Assembly: GCA_947371715.1 (NCBI GenBank)
Contig: CANBQQ010000052.1
Coordinates: 1-11,395, forward strand
Direction of reading: 5' to 3'
From: Flavipsychrobacter stenotrophus
Lineage (GTDB): Bacteria > Bacteroidota > Bacteroidia > Chitinophagales > Chitinophagaceae
Length of the DNA: 11,395 bases
Position 1 is the first letter of the stretch; every line of letters starts with the position of its first letter. Below, piece by piece: positions 1-7,133 of this stretch. A program made the position numbers and the translations under genes. Below the pieces are notes generated by a model. It saw only the letters and a program-made list of their open reading frames with translations, did no database searches and had not been told where the DNA came from.

Positions 1-34
1 GTCGTCACGAGAGCGCTGCGCTAACTCTCGCGAC
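1..34. repeat. Imperfect inverted repeat at left window edge
   Basis: CGAGAG at 8-13 pairs with CTCTCG at 25-30. The arm extends across a 3-base bulge (5-7) to GTCG at 1-4 pairing with CGAC at 31-34. The central loop is itself GC-rich. No U-run follows on either strand, so this is not a classic intrinsic terminator. It lies downstream of the ftsZ terminator and may belong to a neighbouring transcript or an intergenic repeat. The structure may continue beyond the window. No function can be assigned. Confidence 0.4.
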
Positions 35-55
35 AGATTCAGACCGGCGACAGCT

Positions 56-80
56 TGAGCGTAGACAGAGTCTACGCTCA
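56..80. repeat. Perfect 10-bp inverted repeat (hairpin)
   Basis: TGAGCGTAGA at 56-65 is exactly complementary to TCTACGCTCA at 71-80, with a 5-base loop (66-70). The sequence after the stem has no T-run on either strand, so termination by the usual mechanism is unlikely. Short open frames cross this region on both strands, but none has a convincing start codon or recognisable product. I read the region as a structured intergenic spacer. It could instead be the 3' end of a convergent gene that starts outside the window. Confidence 0.5.
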
Positions 81-100
81 GCACTAAACGTGGTTTGCCT

Positions 101-136
101 CTAAAAGAAAAGCCTCCGTTAGAGAACGGAGGCTTT
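101..136 (-). terminator. Intrinsic terminator after ftsZ
   Basis: A 12-bp perfect stem (109-120 with 125-136) closes on a 4-base loop. The core is GCCTCCGTT/AACGGAGGC. Read on the minus strand, the stem is followed directly by a T-rich run (about 103-111, TTTTCTTTT), the layout of a rho-independent terminator. It begins 26 bases past the ftsZ stop codon and so probably ends the dcw transcript. On the plus strand only three Ts follow the stem, so termination from the other side would be weaker. Confidence 0.9.
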
Positions 137-162
137 CTGAGGGATCTTATTTATTTAGAATA

Positions 163-1779
163 TCAATCAGGCTTGTTGCCATCAAGGAATGTGTTGATGG
201 TGTTGATGTTGCCCCTGTTGTCATTACCTACGGTGTAACCGCTGTACTGTGTAGATGATGATGAGCTGTTATCGAGCTGAACATTTTTGCGCATGTAAGC
301 AGGAACGCTTTCTATTTCGTCTGTGCTTTCAGTGCCCTTGATGTTGAAGCTCATACGGCGAAGGCGCTCTGCACGATCTTCCAATGCTCTCTTTTGCTCT
401 TCGAACCTTCTCTGCTCTTCGATCTCGTCAGCAGTCAGGATACGCTCACCACGCTTGATGATAACATCTTCAACTGGTTCTTCTTTCTTGATCACCAAAC
501 GCATTGGTACTTCTTCTTCCTTTCTTTCTTCGTAGAAGAATACAGGAGTTGGTTCAGGTATTGGTTCAGGAGCAATGGTCATTTCAACAACCGGAGCTAC
601 TTCTTCAACAACCACTTCTTCCTTGATGAAGAACTGCATTGCCGGCTCTTCGCTAACCTCAACCAATGTAGGGGTCATGTCGATAGGCTGCCTTTCTTCA
701 ACGCGAGTTTCGAAGTTGATGGGTGCATTGTTAGCTATAGTGTTGATGTCTTCAAGTTTGAAGCTGATCTTTTCAGGTTCGCGGTTTCTTGAAGGCATAT
801 CGATGTTGATCTCCTTGTAGTTGAAACCTGTAGCGATAACGGTAACAGCGATCTTGTCGTGCAGGTTTGGATCATGACCCATACCCAGGATAACATCGCA
901 ATTGTCGCCGGCCTGCTGCTGAACGTAAGCCTGAATAGCTTCTGCTTCATCCATTGTGTGTTCAAATTCGCCTGAAGCCGAAGTGATATTCAACAGCAAC
1001 CACTTAGCGCCGCTGATATCGCTATCATTCAGTAATGGAGAGTTCAGTGCCTGCTCAACCGCATGTAATGCGCGGTTTTCGCCAGATACTGATGCGCTAC
1101 CCAGAATAGCTACACCGCCATTTTTCATAACAGTGCAAACATCTGCAAAGTCAACGTTCATAGAACCTGTTGTAGTGATCACATCAGTGATACACTTAGC
1201 AGCAGTAGCCAGGATATCATCGGCCTTAGCGAACGCCTGTGTGAACGGCAGGTTGCCGAACTGCTGGCGCAGCTTGTCGTTAGAAATGATCAGTACTGTG
1301 TCAACATGCTCGCGCATGCGCTCAATACCTTCCTGAGCCTGCTTCATACGCTTACGACCTTCGTAAGTGAATGGAGTGGTAACGATACCTACAGTAAGGA
1401 TGTCGAGGTCTTTACAGATCTTGGCAACAACGGGTGCGCCACCTGTACCTGTACCACCACCCATGCCGGCAGTAATGAATGCCATGCGGGTATTTACCTT
1501 CAGTATCTTAGTTATATCTTCAAGACTTTCTTCGCAAGATTGTTTGCCAATTTCGGGGTTGGCACCTGCACCAAGACCTGCAGTAAGATGCGGCCCGAGC
1601 TGTACTTTATTTACTACAGGGCTTAAAGTAAGCGCCTGAGAATCTGTGTTGCACACGACAAAGTCAACGCCTTCTATACCGAGGCTATACATGTAATTGA
1701 CAGCATTGCTTCCGCCGCCGCCAACACCGATCACTTTAATAATAGACGATTGATTTTTTGGAATTTCGAAGTGTATCAT
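163..1779 (-). CDS. ftsZ: Cell division protein FtsZ (tubulin-like GTPase)
   Basis: FtsZ polymerises with GTP into the ring that positions and organises septum building on the inner face of the membrane. The 538-residue protein has an N-terminal GTP-binding domain with the tubulin signature GGGTGTGG at 107-114 and an early glycine-rich loop (GVGGGGSN, 18-25). The T7 catalytic loop NVDFADV is at 208-214. The conserved core ends near residue 325. A long charged linker follows, rich in E, V and P to about 440, then a predicted highly charged helix (about 445-475). A C-terminal peptide resembling the FtsA-binding motif (VPAYMRKN, 492-499) is followed by a Ser-rich stretch and about 38 more residues. 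This is well over the roughly 380 residues of E. coli FtsZ; long FtsZ tails are known in Bacteroidota. It is the last gene of the operon, 84 bases after ftsA and 26 bases before a strong terminator. No frameshift or missing motif is seen. Confidence 0.98.
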   Translation of the reverse strand: MIHFEIPKNQSSIIKVIGVGGGGSNAVNYMYSLGIEGVDFVVCNTDSQALTLSPVVNKVQLGPHLTAGLGAGANPEIGKQSCEESLEDITKILKVNTRMAFITAGMGGGTGTGGAPVVAKICKDLDILTVGIVTTPFTYEGRKRMKQAQEGIERMREHVDTVLIISNDKLRQQFGNLPFTQAFAKADDILATAAKCITDVITTTGSMNVDFADVCTVMKNGGVAILGSASVSGENRALHAVEQALNSPLLNDSDISGAKWLLLNITSASGEFEHTMDEAEAIQAYVQQQAGDNCDVILGMGHDPNLHDKIAVTVIATGFNYKEINIDMPSRNREPEKISFKLEDINTIANNAPINFETRVEERQPIDMTPTLVEVSEEPAMQFFIKEEVVVEEVAPVVEMTIAPEPIPEPTPVFFYEERKEEEVPMRLVIKKEEPVEDVIIKRGERILTADEIEEQRRFEEQKRALEDRAERLRRMSFNIKGTESTDEIESVPAYMRKNVQLDNSSSSSTQYSGYTVGNDNRGNINTINTFLDGNKPD

Positions 1780-1863
1780 ACTGGTTTTAAATTTGCAGGT
1801 TAATAAATAATGGTTAGTTGTGAGTTGTTACGATTATTGAGAGTTGTTTGTTACTTAGTTGTG
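1780..1863 (-). promoter_or_regulatory. ftsA-ftsZ spacer, possible ftsZ leader with CAACT repeats
   Basis: This 84-base A/T-rich gap is the longest in the operon. On the transcribed strand it holds four copies of CAACT (plus-strand AGTTG at 1816, 1823, 1842 and 1857), including an 8-base direct repeat AACAACTC (plus-strand 1822-1829 and 1841-1848) spaced 19 bases apart. No Shine-Dalgarno sequence precedes the ftsZ ATG. I do not see a clear match to the Bacteroidota promoter (TTTG near -33, TAnnTTTG near -7), so an internal promoter or a leader element is only an inference from the spacing. Confidence 0.3.
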
Positions 1864-3297
1864 TTAGTCAATTACCTGGTCGTCTACATCTTCAAACATA
1901 CTAATAAATTTTCCTTTTAGCATGTCGAACATTCCTTTGACCTTTTCATTGCGTTTGCGATTCTTTTCTTTTACATCTTCCTGCTGCAAGGCTTCCTGAT
2001 GTTCGTCGGTGATGTCGTCCATTGGTTCGATCTGTCCTTCGGCTACAATTGGCGCCAGGTCTATCTTTTCAACGTCGGCACCCTGTACATGCATGTAATT
2101 GCCGCCCTGCCCTGTGAAGCGCATACGGCCATTTTCGAAGTCGTGATAACCACGAAGGATAAGACCGATACATGTTGAATACATCGGGTTCATCAATGTA
2201 TCTGCATGACCGCCTGCAAGATGCTCATTAGGCAAACCTACACGGGCGCTGAGGCCGGTAACGAACTCAGTCATTTGTGTAAGGTGCTTCAGGCGCGCAC
2301 CACCACCCGTAAGGATGATACCGCCCAGCAATCTCTTGTCGAGATCTATCTGCTTGAGGTGATACAATACGTAGTCGAGGATCTCCTGCATACGAGCCTG
2401 TATGATATGAGCCAGGTTCTTAACGGAGATCTCCTTTGGCGGCAAACCACGCAAGCCAGGTATAGTGATGTATGCACTTGCATTAGCTTCCTGAGCCAAC
2501 GCCATACCAAACTGTACCTTCATTTGCTCGGCCTGTGCCTTTAATACGCCAAGACCATTGCGGATATCGTTGGTGATATTCACGCCGGCATAAGGTATTA
2601 CCGCTGTGTGCTTAAGTATACCATCATAGAATACGGCCATGTCGGTAGTACCGCCGCCTATATCTACGATAGCTACACCAGCTTCCAGGTCTTCGTCGTT
2701 CATTACTGAAGCGGCAGAAGCCAATGGCTGAAGAACCAGGTCTACCGTTTTAAGGTTAGACTTTTCAACACAGCGATTGATGTTGCGGATAGCGTTCCTG
2801 TCACCTGTTATGAGGTGGAAGTTAGCGCCGATCTTTACACCGCTCATACCGATAGGGTCTGTTACAAACGACGTGCTGTCGACTGTAAAGTCCTGCGGGA
2901 TAATGTCGATGATCTGATCACCTGCGGGGATATACGTCTTATACTGATCCTTGATCAACAGGTCGATATCTTCCTTGCTGATCTCGTTATCGGCATTCAT
3001 ACGCACCCTGTCTCCGCGGGTTTGCAGGCTCTTGATGTGCTGGCCGGCTATGCCCACGTATACATCCTTTATCTCCAGCTGGGGATTAGAAAGGAGGCAT
3101 CTTTCAATGGCTTGTTCTATAGAGCGGATACACTGCTCTATATTCATTACAACACCATGACTAACGCCGGCAGATTCCGCTCGACCAAAACCGAGGATCT
3201 CGATCTTCCCGAACTCATTTTTTCTACCTGCGATGGCCACTACCTTAGTGGTCCCGATATCCAGGCCAACGATGATAGGTTGTTGTTTGTTGCTCAT
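1864..3297 (-). CDS. ftsA: Cell division protein FtsA (actin-like membrane anchor of FtsZ)
   Basis: FtsA binds the FtsZ C-terminal peptide and tethers the ring to the cytoplasmic membrane, then signals to later divisome proteins. The 477-residue protein shows the actin/Hsp70 ATPase fold: phosphate-1 motif GLDIGTTKV at 11-19, the FtsA-specific 1C subdomain beginning near DVYVGIAGQHI (78-88), phosphate-2 VDIGGGTTDM at 211-220, and adenosine motif ILTGGGARLKHL at 328-339. Past the fold, a charged linker (about 405-455) leads to a probable amphipathic membrane-targeting helix (KGMFDMLKGKFISMFED, about 454-470). The linker makes it longer than E. coli FtsA (about 420 residues). The ATG is 24 bases after the ftsQ stop, behind an A/T-rich stretch without a Shine-Dalgarno sequence. 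Its position between ftsQ and ftsZ is the usual one. Confidence 0.97.
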   Translation of the reverse strand: MSNKQQPIIVGLDIGTTKVVAIAGRKNEFGKIEILGFGRAESAGVSHGVVMNIEQCIRSIEQAIERCLLSNPQLEIKDVYVGIAGQHIKSLQTRGDRVRMNADNEISKEDIDLLIKDQYKTYIPAGDQIIDIIPQDFTVDSTSFVTDPIGMSGVKIGANFHLITGDRNAIRNINRCVEKSNLKTVDLVLQPLASAASVMNDEDLEAGVAIVDIGGGTTDMAVFYDGILKHTAVIPYAGVNITNDIRNGLGVLKAQAEQMKVQFGMALAQEANASAYITIPGLRGLPPKEISVKNLAHIIQARMQEILDYVLYHLKQIDLDKRLLGGIILTGGGARLKHLTQMTEFVTGLSARVGLPNEHLAGGHADTLMNPMYSTCIGLILRGYHDFENGRMRFTGQGGNYMHVQGADVEKIDLAPIVAEGQIEPMDDITDEHQEALQQEDVKEKNRKRNEKVKGMFDMLKGKFISMFEDVDDQVID

Positions 3298-3321
3298 ATC
3301 ACATTATGTTTAAAAACTACT

Positions 3322-4671
3322 TTAATTATTATTATCGTCAACAGGAAGCGTGTACTTGGCTTTCTTCGGTTCCTTATCTTTTTTCTTGTCTTTACTTACG
3401 TCTTCTTTTTTCTTTGCGTCTTTGACAGGAGGAGTAATCTTCTTGTCTGTTTTCTTTGCCGCTACCTTCTTCAGATCTTTTACATCTTCGGGAGGACCGA
3501 TCTTCACAACTTTCTTTACATCCTTTTTGTCGTCTTTCTTTACTTCTTTTTTAATGACTTTAACCGGTGCTTTCTGGTCTTCTTTTTTCGCTTCCGTTTT
3601 TATGTCCTTCTTCGGTGCAGGCTTTATGTCCTTCTTTACATCTGCCTTCACGTCTTTCTTAGGCTCTTTTTTGTCTTCTTTTTTTATATCCTTTTTAGGG
3701 TCTTTCTTTTCCTCTTTTTTAATGATGACCGTCTTGGCACTTGCCTCAGGTTTGTTAGCTTCTTTGGCGGCTACATCTTTCGCTTTTGCTTCTACTGCTA
3801 TAGCGTGTGTAGAATCCATTTTAGCTTCTGTCTGTACTATACTGTTGATCCAGTTCATGCTGACAGCACCCTTGTCAACCGGGCCCTTATAAGGCAATGA
3901 CGGAGACGCTACTACCTGACCTTTAAAGCGAACATCGAGGGTCTGATATTTATCCCAGCCAATGCGGTTGAGTACATTGGTGTAGAAAGCATACAGGTTG
4001 CTGAACTTTTCTTTCATTCTTGATGTATCGCCGAATATGATGCGTTGATCACCCAACACCGGTACAAGTTCGAATGTATAGTCAGAGTCAACTATTATCT
4101 GCGATATCTGTGCATTCCAGAAGGTGTCGGCCTGTATGTTGTGTACCAGCATCACTACATTTTTCTTCAGCATGGCACCTACACTATCGTTGTTCAGTGT
4201 AGGCATATTGGTTACAACTGAAGTATAGAAATTGAAGTTGGGCGACAGTGGCATAATGCTCAACGTATTATCCATATAGTAGCTTTCACCGGCCTGGCCG
4301 AAGATGCGTACTACAGGTATGCGCTGTGTTACAGACATATGCAATACCCTGCGGGCGTCGATATACAGGGATGCGTCGGCCACCCAAGGGTCTGCCTTGA
4401 GTACGCGCTCCATGCTCTGGACGTCCAGTTTATTAATAGGGGTGTGCATTATATCTATATTCCTGTTGTTGATCGTTTCGTCGAGTATTTGTTTCTCTTC
4501 AATAAAATGGTACTTCTTCCCGCTGTTGATGTGTACTTCCACACGTTCCAGCTTTTTATCCCCTTCGATCTTAGATGCGCTGATGATGGCTGTGATACAA
4601 GCAGTAGCCGCTACAAGTGTTGTGAACACCTGCAGGATCTTCCTGATCGATATCTTCTTTTTTACAGCCAT
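3322..4671 (-). CDS. ftsQ: Cell division protein FtsQ/DivIB with long lysine-rich C-terminal tail
   Basis: FtsQ is a bitopic divisome scaffold that links the cytoplasmic ring to the periplasmic septal synthases, through FtsL/FtsB in well-studied species. The protein has a short basic N-terminus (MAVKKKISIRK), one membrane segment (about 14-33), a POTRA-like region (about 41-115) and a beta domain that ends near the family-typical YQTLDVRFKGQVV (242-254). After residue 280 it departs from the norm. Residues 311-440 are a low-complexity tail with about 52 lysines and 28 acidic residues, in KKD/KKE/KKDVK-type repeats, ending in an Asn triplet. With one membrane span, this tail should lie in the periplasm. 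Total length is 449 residues against about 250-280 for common FtsQ. The ATG directly abuts the murC stop codon with no gap. The identification rests on domain layout and locus, because FtsQ sequences diverge strongly. Confidence 0.93.
   Translation of the reverse strand: MAVKKKISIRKILQVFTTLVAATACITAIISASKIEGDKKLERVEVHINSGKKYHFIEEKQILDETINNRNIDIMHTPINKLDVQSMERVLKADPWVADASLYIDARRVLHMSVTQRIPVVRIFGQAGESYYMDNTLSIMPLSPNFNFYTSVVTNMPTLNNDSVGAMLKKNVVMLVHNIQADTFWNAQISQIIVDSDYTFELVPVLGDQRIIFGDTSRMKEKFSNLYAFYTNVLNRIGWDKYQTLDVRFKGQVVASPSLPYKGPVDKGAVSMNWINSIVQTEAKMDSTHAIAVEAKAKDVAAKEANKPEASAKTVIIKKEEKKDPKKDIKKEDKKEPKKDVKADVKKDIKPAPKKDIKTEAKKEDQKAPVKVIKKEVKKDDKKDVKKVVKIGPPEDVKDLKKVAAKKTDKKITPPVKDAKKKEDVSKDKKKDKEPKKAKYTLPVDDNNN
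3349..3732 (-). repeat. Low-complexity lysine/acidic repeat region within ftsQ
   Basis: This stretch encodes FtsQ residues 314-441. The plus strand is pyrimidine-rich, with recurring tcttt/tttac/ttctt words, because AAA/AAG lysine codons alternate with GAT/GAC/GAA. The repeats are degenerate (KKDIK, KKDVK, KKEDKK) rather than exact tandem units. The strand bias opens long but meaningless frames on the opposite strand. Confidence 0.85.
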
Positions 4672-6030
4672 TTACTTTGCTTCCAGTATCGCTTTAATCG
4701 GTTCAACTAATTTGTCAATATCTCCGGCGCCTGATGTGATGAACATATCGAGCGGGTTGTTCTTTACATATTCCAGCAAGCCCTCTTTAGAAACTATTGA
4801 GTGTGCTGCGTTCTTCATTCTGTCTGTGATCATCTTTGTGGTCACGCCTTCCATTGGCAGTTCACGCGCCGGGTAGATGTCTAACAGTAATACTTCATCA
4901 GCCATATCCAGGCTTTCTGCAAACCCATCAGCGAAATCGCGGGTACGGGAGAACAGGTGCGGCTGGAATGCAACTACACATTTACGGTCGGGGAACAGGT
5001 GCTTGGCACTGTGAATAAGTGCAGACAATTCCTCGGGGTGGTGTGCATAGTCATCAATAAATACCACTCTGTCGGACTTGATGATGTATTCAAACCTGCG
5101 CTTAATCCCCCTGAAGTTTTCCAGTGCTTCTCTAACCTTCTCACCATCTATACCCAACAATTGAGTAACGGCAACAGCTGCTACTGCATTCTCTACATTG
5201 TGCAATCCTCCAATGTTGATATGCAGGTGACGAACGGTCCAGCCTTTGCCTACTACATCGAATGTATAGCCGCCATGACGTTGCATCATGTGTTCGCTAT
5301 AGATGTCTGCAGCCGTGTTGGTAAGACTGTAAGTAAGTTTGTTGGTAGCTGTCAATTCTGAAGACCTGTGTAAGCCATGTTTTACCAATAGCGTGCCACC
5401 GGGCTTTATATTTTTAGTATACTGAATAAACGCTTTTTCTATTTCTTCAACCGTGCCATAAATATCCAGGTGATCCGCGTCAATAGCCGTTAGTACAGCT
5501 ACATCGGGGAACAACTTCAGGAAGCTGCGGTCGTACTCATCGGCCTCTATAACTGCTGTGTCGTTAGTGCTGCTCCAGTAGTTGCTCTGATAGTTTACAG
5601 AGATACCACCGAGGAAGGCATTGCAACCATAGCCTGTTTCGCGCAGCAAATAAGCGATCATAGTAGACACTGTAGTCTTGCCATGAGTACCAGCAACTGT
5701 GATGGCGTGCAATGTTTCAGTGATCCACTGTAATACGTCGCTACGCTTGTACACGGGGAAGTTATTATCTCCGTACCAGTTAAGCTCAGTATGGTCTTTT
5801 GGAATAGCAGGTGTATAGACTACGAGCGAAGTTTCTTTATCCAGCAGGTTAACATCATCGGTATAATGAACGGACATGCCTTCTTCAACCAGCTTTTTAG
5901 TGAGCACGGTCTCTGTGCGGTCATAGCCGCTTACGACAGCGCCCTGTGCCAGGAAAAACCTTGCCACAGCGCTCATGCCTATGCCGCCTATGCCTACGAA
6001 GTACACTCTTTTTATTTCTTTTACGTTCAT
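4672..6030 (-). CDS. murC: UDP-N-acetylmuramate--L-alanine ligase MurC
   Basis: MurC is the cytoplasmic ATP-dependent ligase that adds L-alanine to UDP-MurNAc, the first step of the peptide stem. The 452-residue protein has the three Mur ligase domains. The N-terminal Rossmann-like UDP-MurNAc domain has the MurC-typical FVGIGGIGMS at 11-20. The central ATPase has P-loop GTHGKTT at 114-120, EADEYDRSF at 162-170, DADHLD at 184-189 and GLHNVEN at 275-281. The C-terminal domain has FRGIKRRFE at 306-314, DDYAHHPEE at 326-334, FQPHLFSRT at 355-363 and the closing GAGDID at 434-439. The DDYAHHP and HLFSRT motifs separate MurC from MurD/E/F. The length is normal. It starts one base after the murG stop, and its own stop touches the ftsQ start, which suggests coupled translation. 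No ddl follows it. Confidence 0.98.
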   Translation of the reverse strand: MNVKEIKRVYFVGIGGIGMSAVARFFLAQGAVVSGYDRTETVLTKKLVEEGMSVHYTDDVNLLDKETSLVVYTPAIPKDHTELNWYGDNNFPVYKRSDVLQWITETLHAITVAGTHGKTTVSTMIAYLLRETGYGCNAFLGGISVNYQSNYWSSTNDTAVIEADEYDRSFLKLFPDVAVLTAIDADHLDIYGTVEEIEKAFIQYTKNIKPGGTLLVKHGLHRSSELTATNKLTYSLTNTAADIYSEHMMQRHGGYTFDVVGKGWTVRHLHINIGGLHNVENAVAAVAVTQLLGIDGEKVREALENFRGIKRRFEYIIKSDRVVFIDDYAHHPEELSALIHSAKHLFPDRKCVVAFQPHLFSRTRDFADGFAESLDMADEVLLLDIYPARELPMEGVTTKMITDRMKNAAHSIVSKEGLLEYVKNNPLDMFITSGAGDIDKLVEPIKAILEAK

Positions 6031-6031
6031 C

Positions 6032-7132
6032 TTACTTATTTGCTATTGCTATTATTTTGTGTGCTATTCTCTCATCCGCATTCGTTATTGCCATTGCCCG
6101 CAGGTTTTCAGACATGCGGGTCTGTTTTTGTTCGTCTTGCAGCAGTGCCTTTATTTCCGGCAAAAGCTGTGTCATTGCATTTTCGTTCTTTACCAAAATG
6201 GCCGCGTCCATGTTTACTAAAGATTTGGCGTTGCTGGTCTGGTGATCTTCGGCTGCTGTTGGTAGTGGTACCAATATGGCTGGTTTCCCGGCAATACATA
6301 ACTCCGCTATTGCCAGTGCTCCTGCTCTTGATACTACTATGTCGGCTACAGTATAGGCATAGGCCATCTCCCGGATAAATGCTACTGTGATGACCCTGCC
6401 CGGATATGCTGCCGCACGCTTCACTGCCTGTTCGTGATAGTGGTTGCCCGTTTGCCAAACCAACTGCACATTTTCCTTCATCAGTTCATCAAGATTGGCA
6501 TCAATGCTTTCGTTTATAGCGCGTGCACCAAGGCTGCCACCAACCGCCAATATTGTTTTTACGTTTTCCTGTAGTTGAAACATTGCCCTTGCAGTTGCCG
6601 CATCTACATTCATTTCGGTTATTTCCCTTCTTACGGGGTTGCCGGTCATTATCAATTTTTCCTTTGGAAAGAAGTTTTGCATATTATCGTATGCCACACA
6701 TATCGCTTTGGCCTTTTTGCCCAAGATCTTGTTTGTCTTTCCTGCAAACGAGTTTTGTTCCTGTATCAATGTAGGTATCTGCAAGGCTTGTGCGGCGCTG
6801 AGCATAGGGAAACTTGCATAGCCACCCACGCCTACAACGGCAGCGGGATTGAAGTTCTTTAATATGCGGCGTGCCATAATACGGCTCTTGATAACCTTGT
6901 AGGGCAACAACAAATTTTTCCACAAATGGCTTCTGTCAAATCCGGTTATGTCTAACCCAACTATTTCAAAACCTTCCTGTGGTACCTTTTCCATTTCCAT
7001 CTTGCCCAATGCGCCTACGAATAACAGCTGCGTGCCCGGCAGCAAACGCTGCAGTGCACGGCCAATAGCTACCGCAGGGAAGATATGTCCTCCTGTGCCG
7101 CCGCCCGCTATTATGATACGCAAGTTGTCCAT
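6032..7132 (-). CDS. murG: Lipid II synthase MurG (UDP-GlcNAc transferase)
   Basis: MurG transfers GlcNAc from UDP-GlcNAc to lipid I on the inner face of the membrane, giving lipid II. The 366-residue GT28 (GT-B fold) protein shows the N-terminal glycine-rich acceptor motif GGGTGGHIFPA at 10-20, then VGGYASFP (102-109) and the IQEQN segment (123-127). The linker motif GNPVR is at 164-168, and the C-terminal domain begins with the second glycine loop GGSLGA at 198-203. The donor-site signature follows: RAGALAIAE (269-277) and PTAAEDHQTSNA (291-302). The length is typical. The surface likely contacts the membrane as in other MurG proteins, but no membrane span is seen. One base separates it from both the ftsW stop upstream and the murC start downstream, placing lipid II synthesis and polymerisation in one translational unit. 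Confidence 0.98.
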   Translation of the reverse strand: MDNLRIIIAGGGTGGHIFPAVAIGRALQRLLPGTQLLFVGALGKMEMEKVPQEGFEIVGLDITGFDRSHLWKNLLLPYKVIKSRIMARRILKNFNPAAVVGVGGYASFPMLSAAQALQIPTLIQEQNSFAGKTNKILGKKAKAICVAYDNMQNFFPKEKLIMTGNPVRREITEMNVDAATARAMFQLQENVKTILAVGGSLGARAINESIDANLDELMKENVQLVWQTGNHYHEQAVKRAAAYPGRVITVAFIREMAYAYTVADIVVSRAGALAIAELCIAGKPAILVPLPTAAEDHQTSNAKSLVNMDAAILVKNENAMTQLLPEIKALLQDEQKQTRMSENLRAMAITNADERIAHKIIAIANK

Positions 7133-7133
7133 G

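Noticed and set aside
3..104. Plus-strand frame open to a TAA at 102-104, a possible convergent gene end
   Set aside because: Only about 33 codons are visible, over palindromic sequence and without recognisable protein features. The minus strand is also open here, so neither can be called.
3350..3892. A 180-codon Phe/Ser-rich plus-strand frame
   Set aside because: It is the exact antisense of the FtsQ KKD/KKE repeats; the composition follows from the opposite strand.
2815..3900. A 361-codon open frame on the plus strand opposite ftsA and ftsQ
   Set aside because: It is Phe/Leu/Arg-rich low complexity produced by the complement of the lysine-rich ftsQ tail and of ftsA. Both minus-strand genes are clearly real and no domain is recognisable in the antisense product.
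4304..4876. A 190-codon plus-strand frame across the ftsQ-murC junction
   Set aside because: It is a shadow of the conserved minus-strand genes, with no recognisable product.
5791..6378. A 195-codon plus-strand frame across the murC-murG junction
   Set aside because: It is antisense to two motif-complete genes and has no family resemblance or translation signals.
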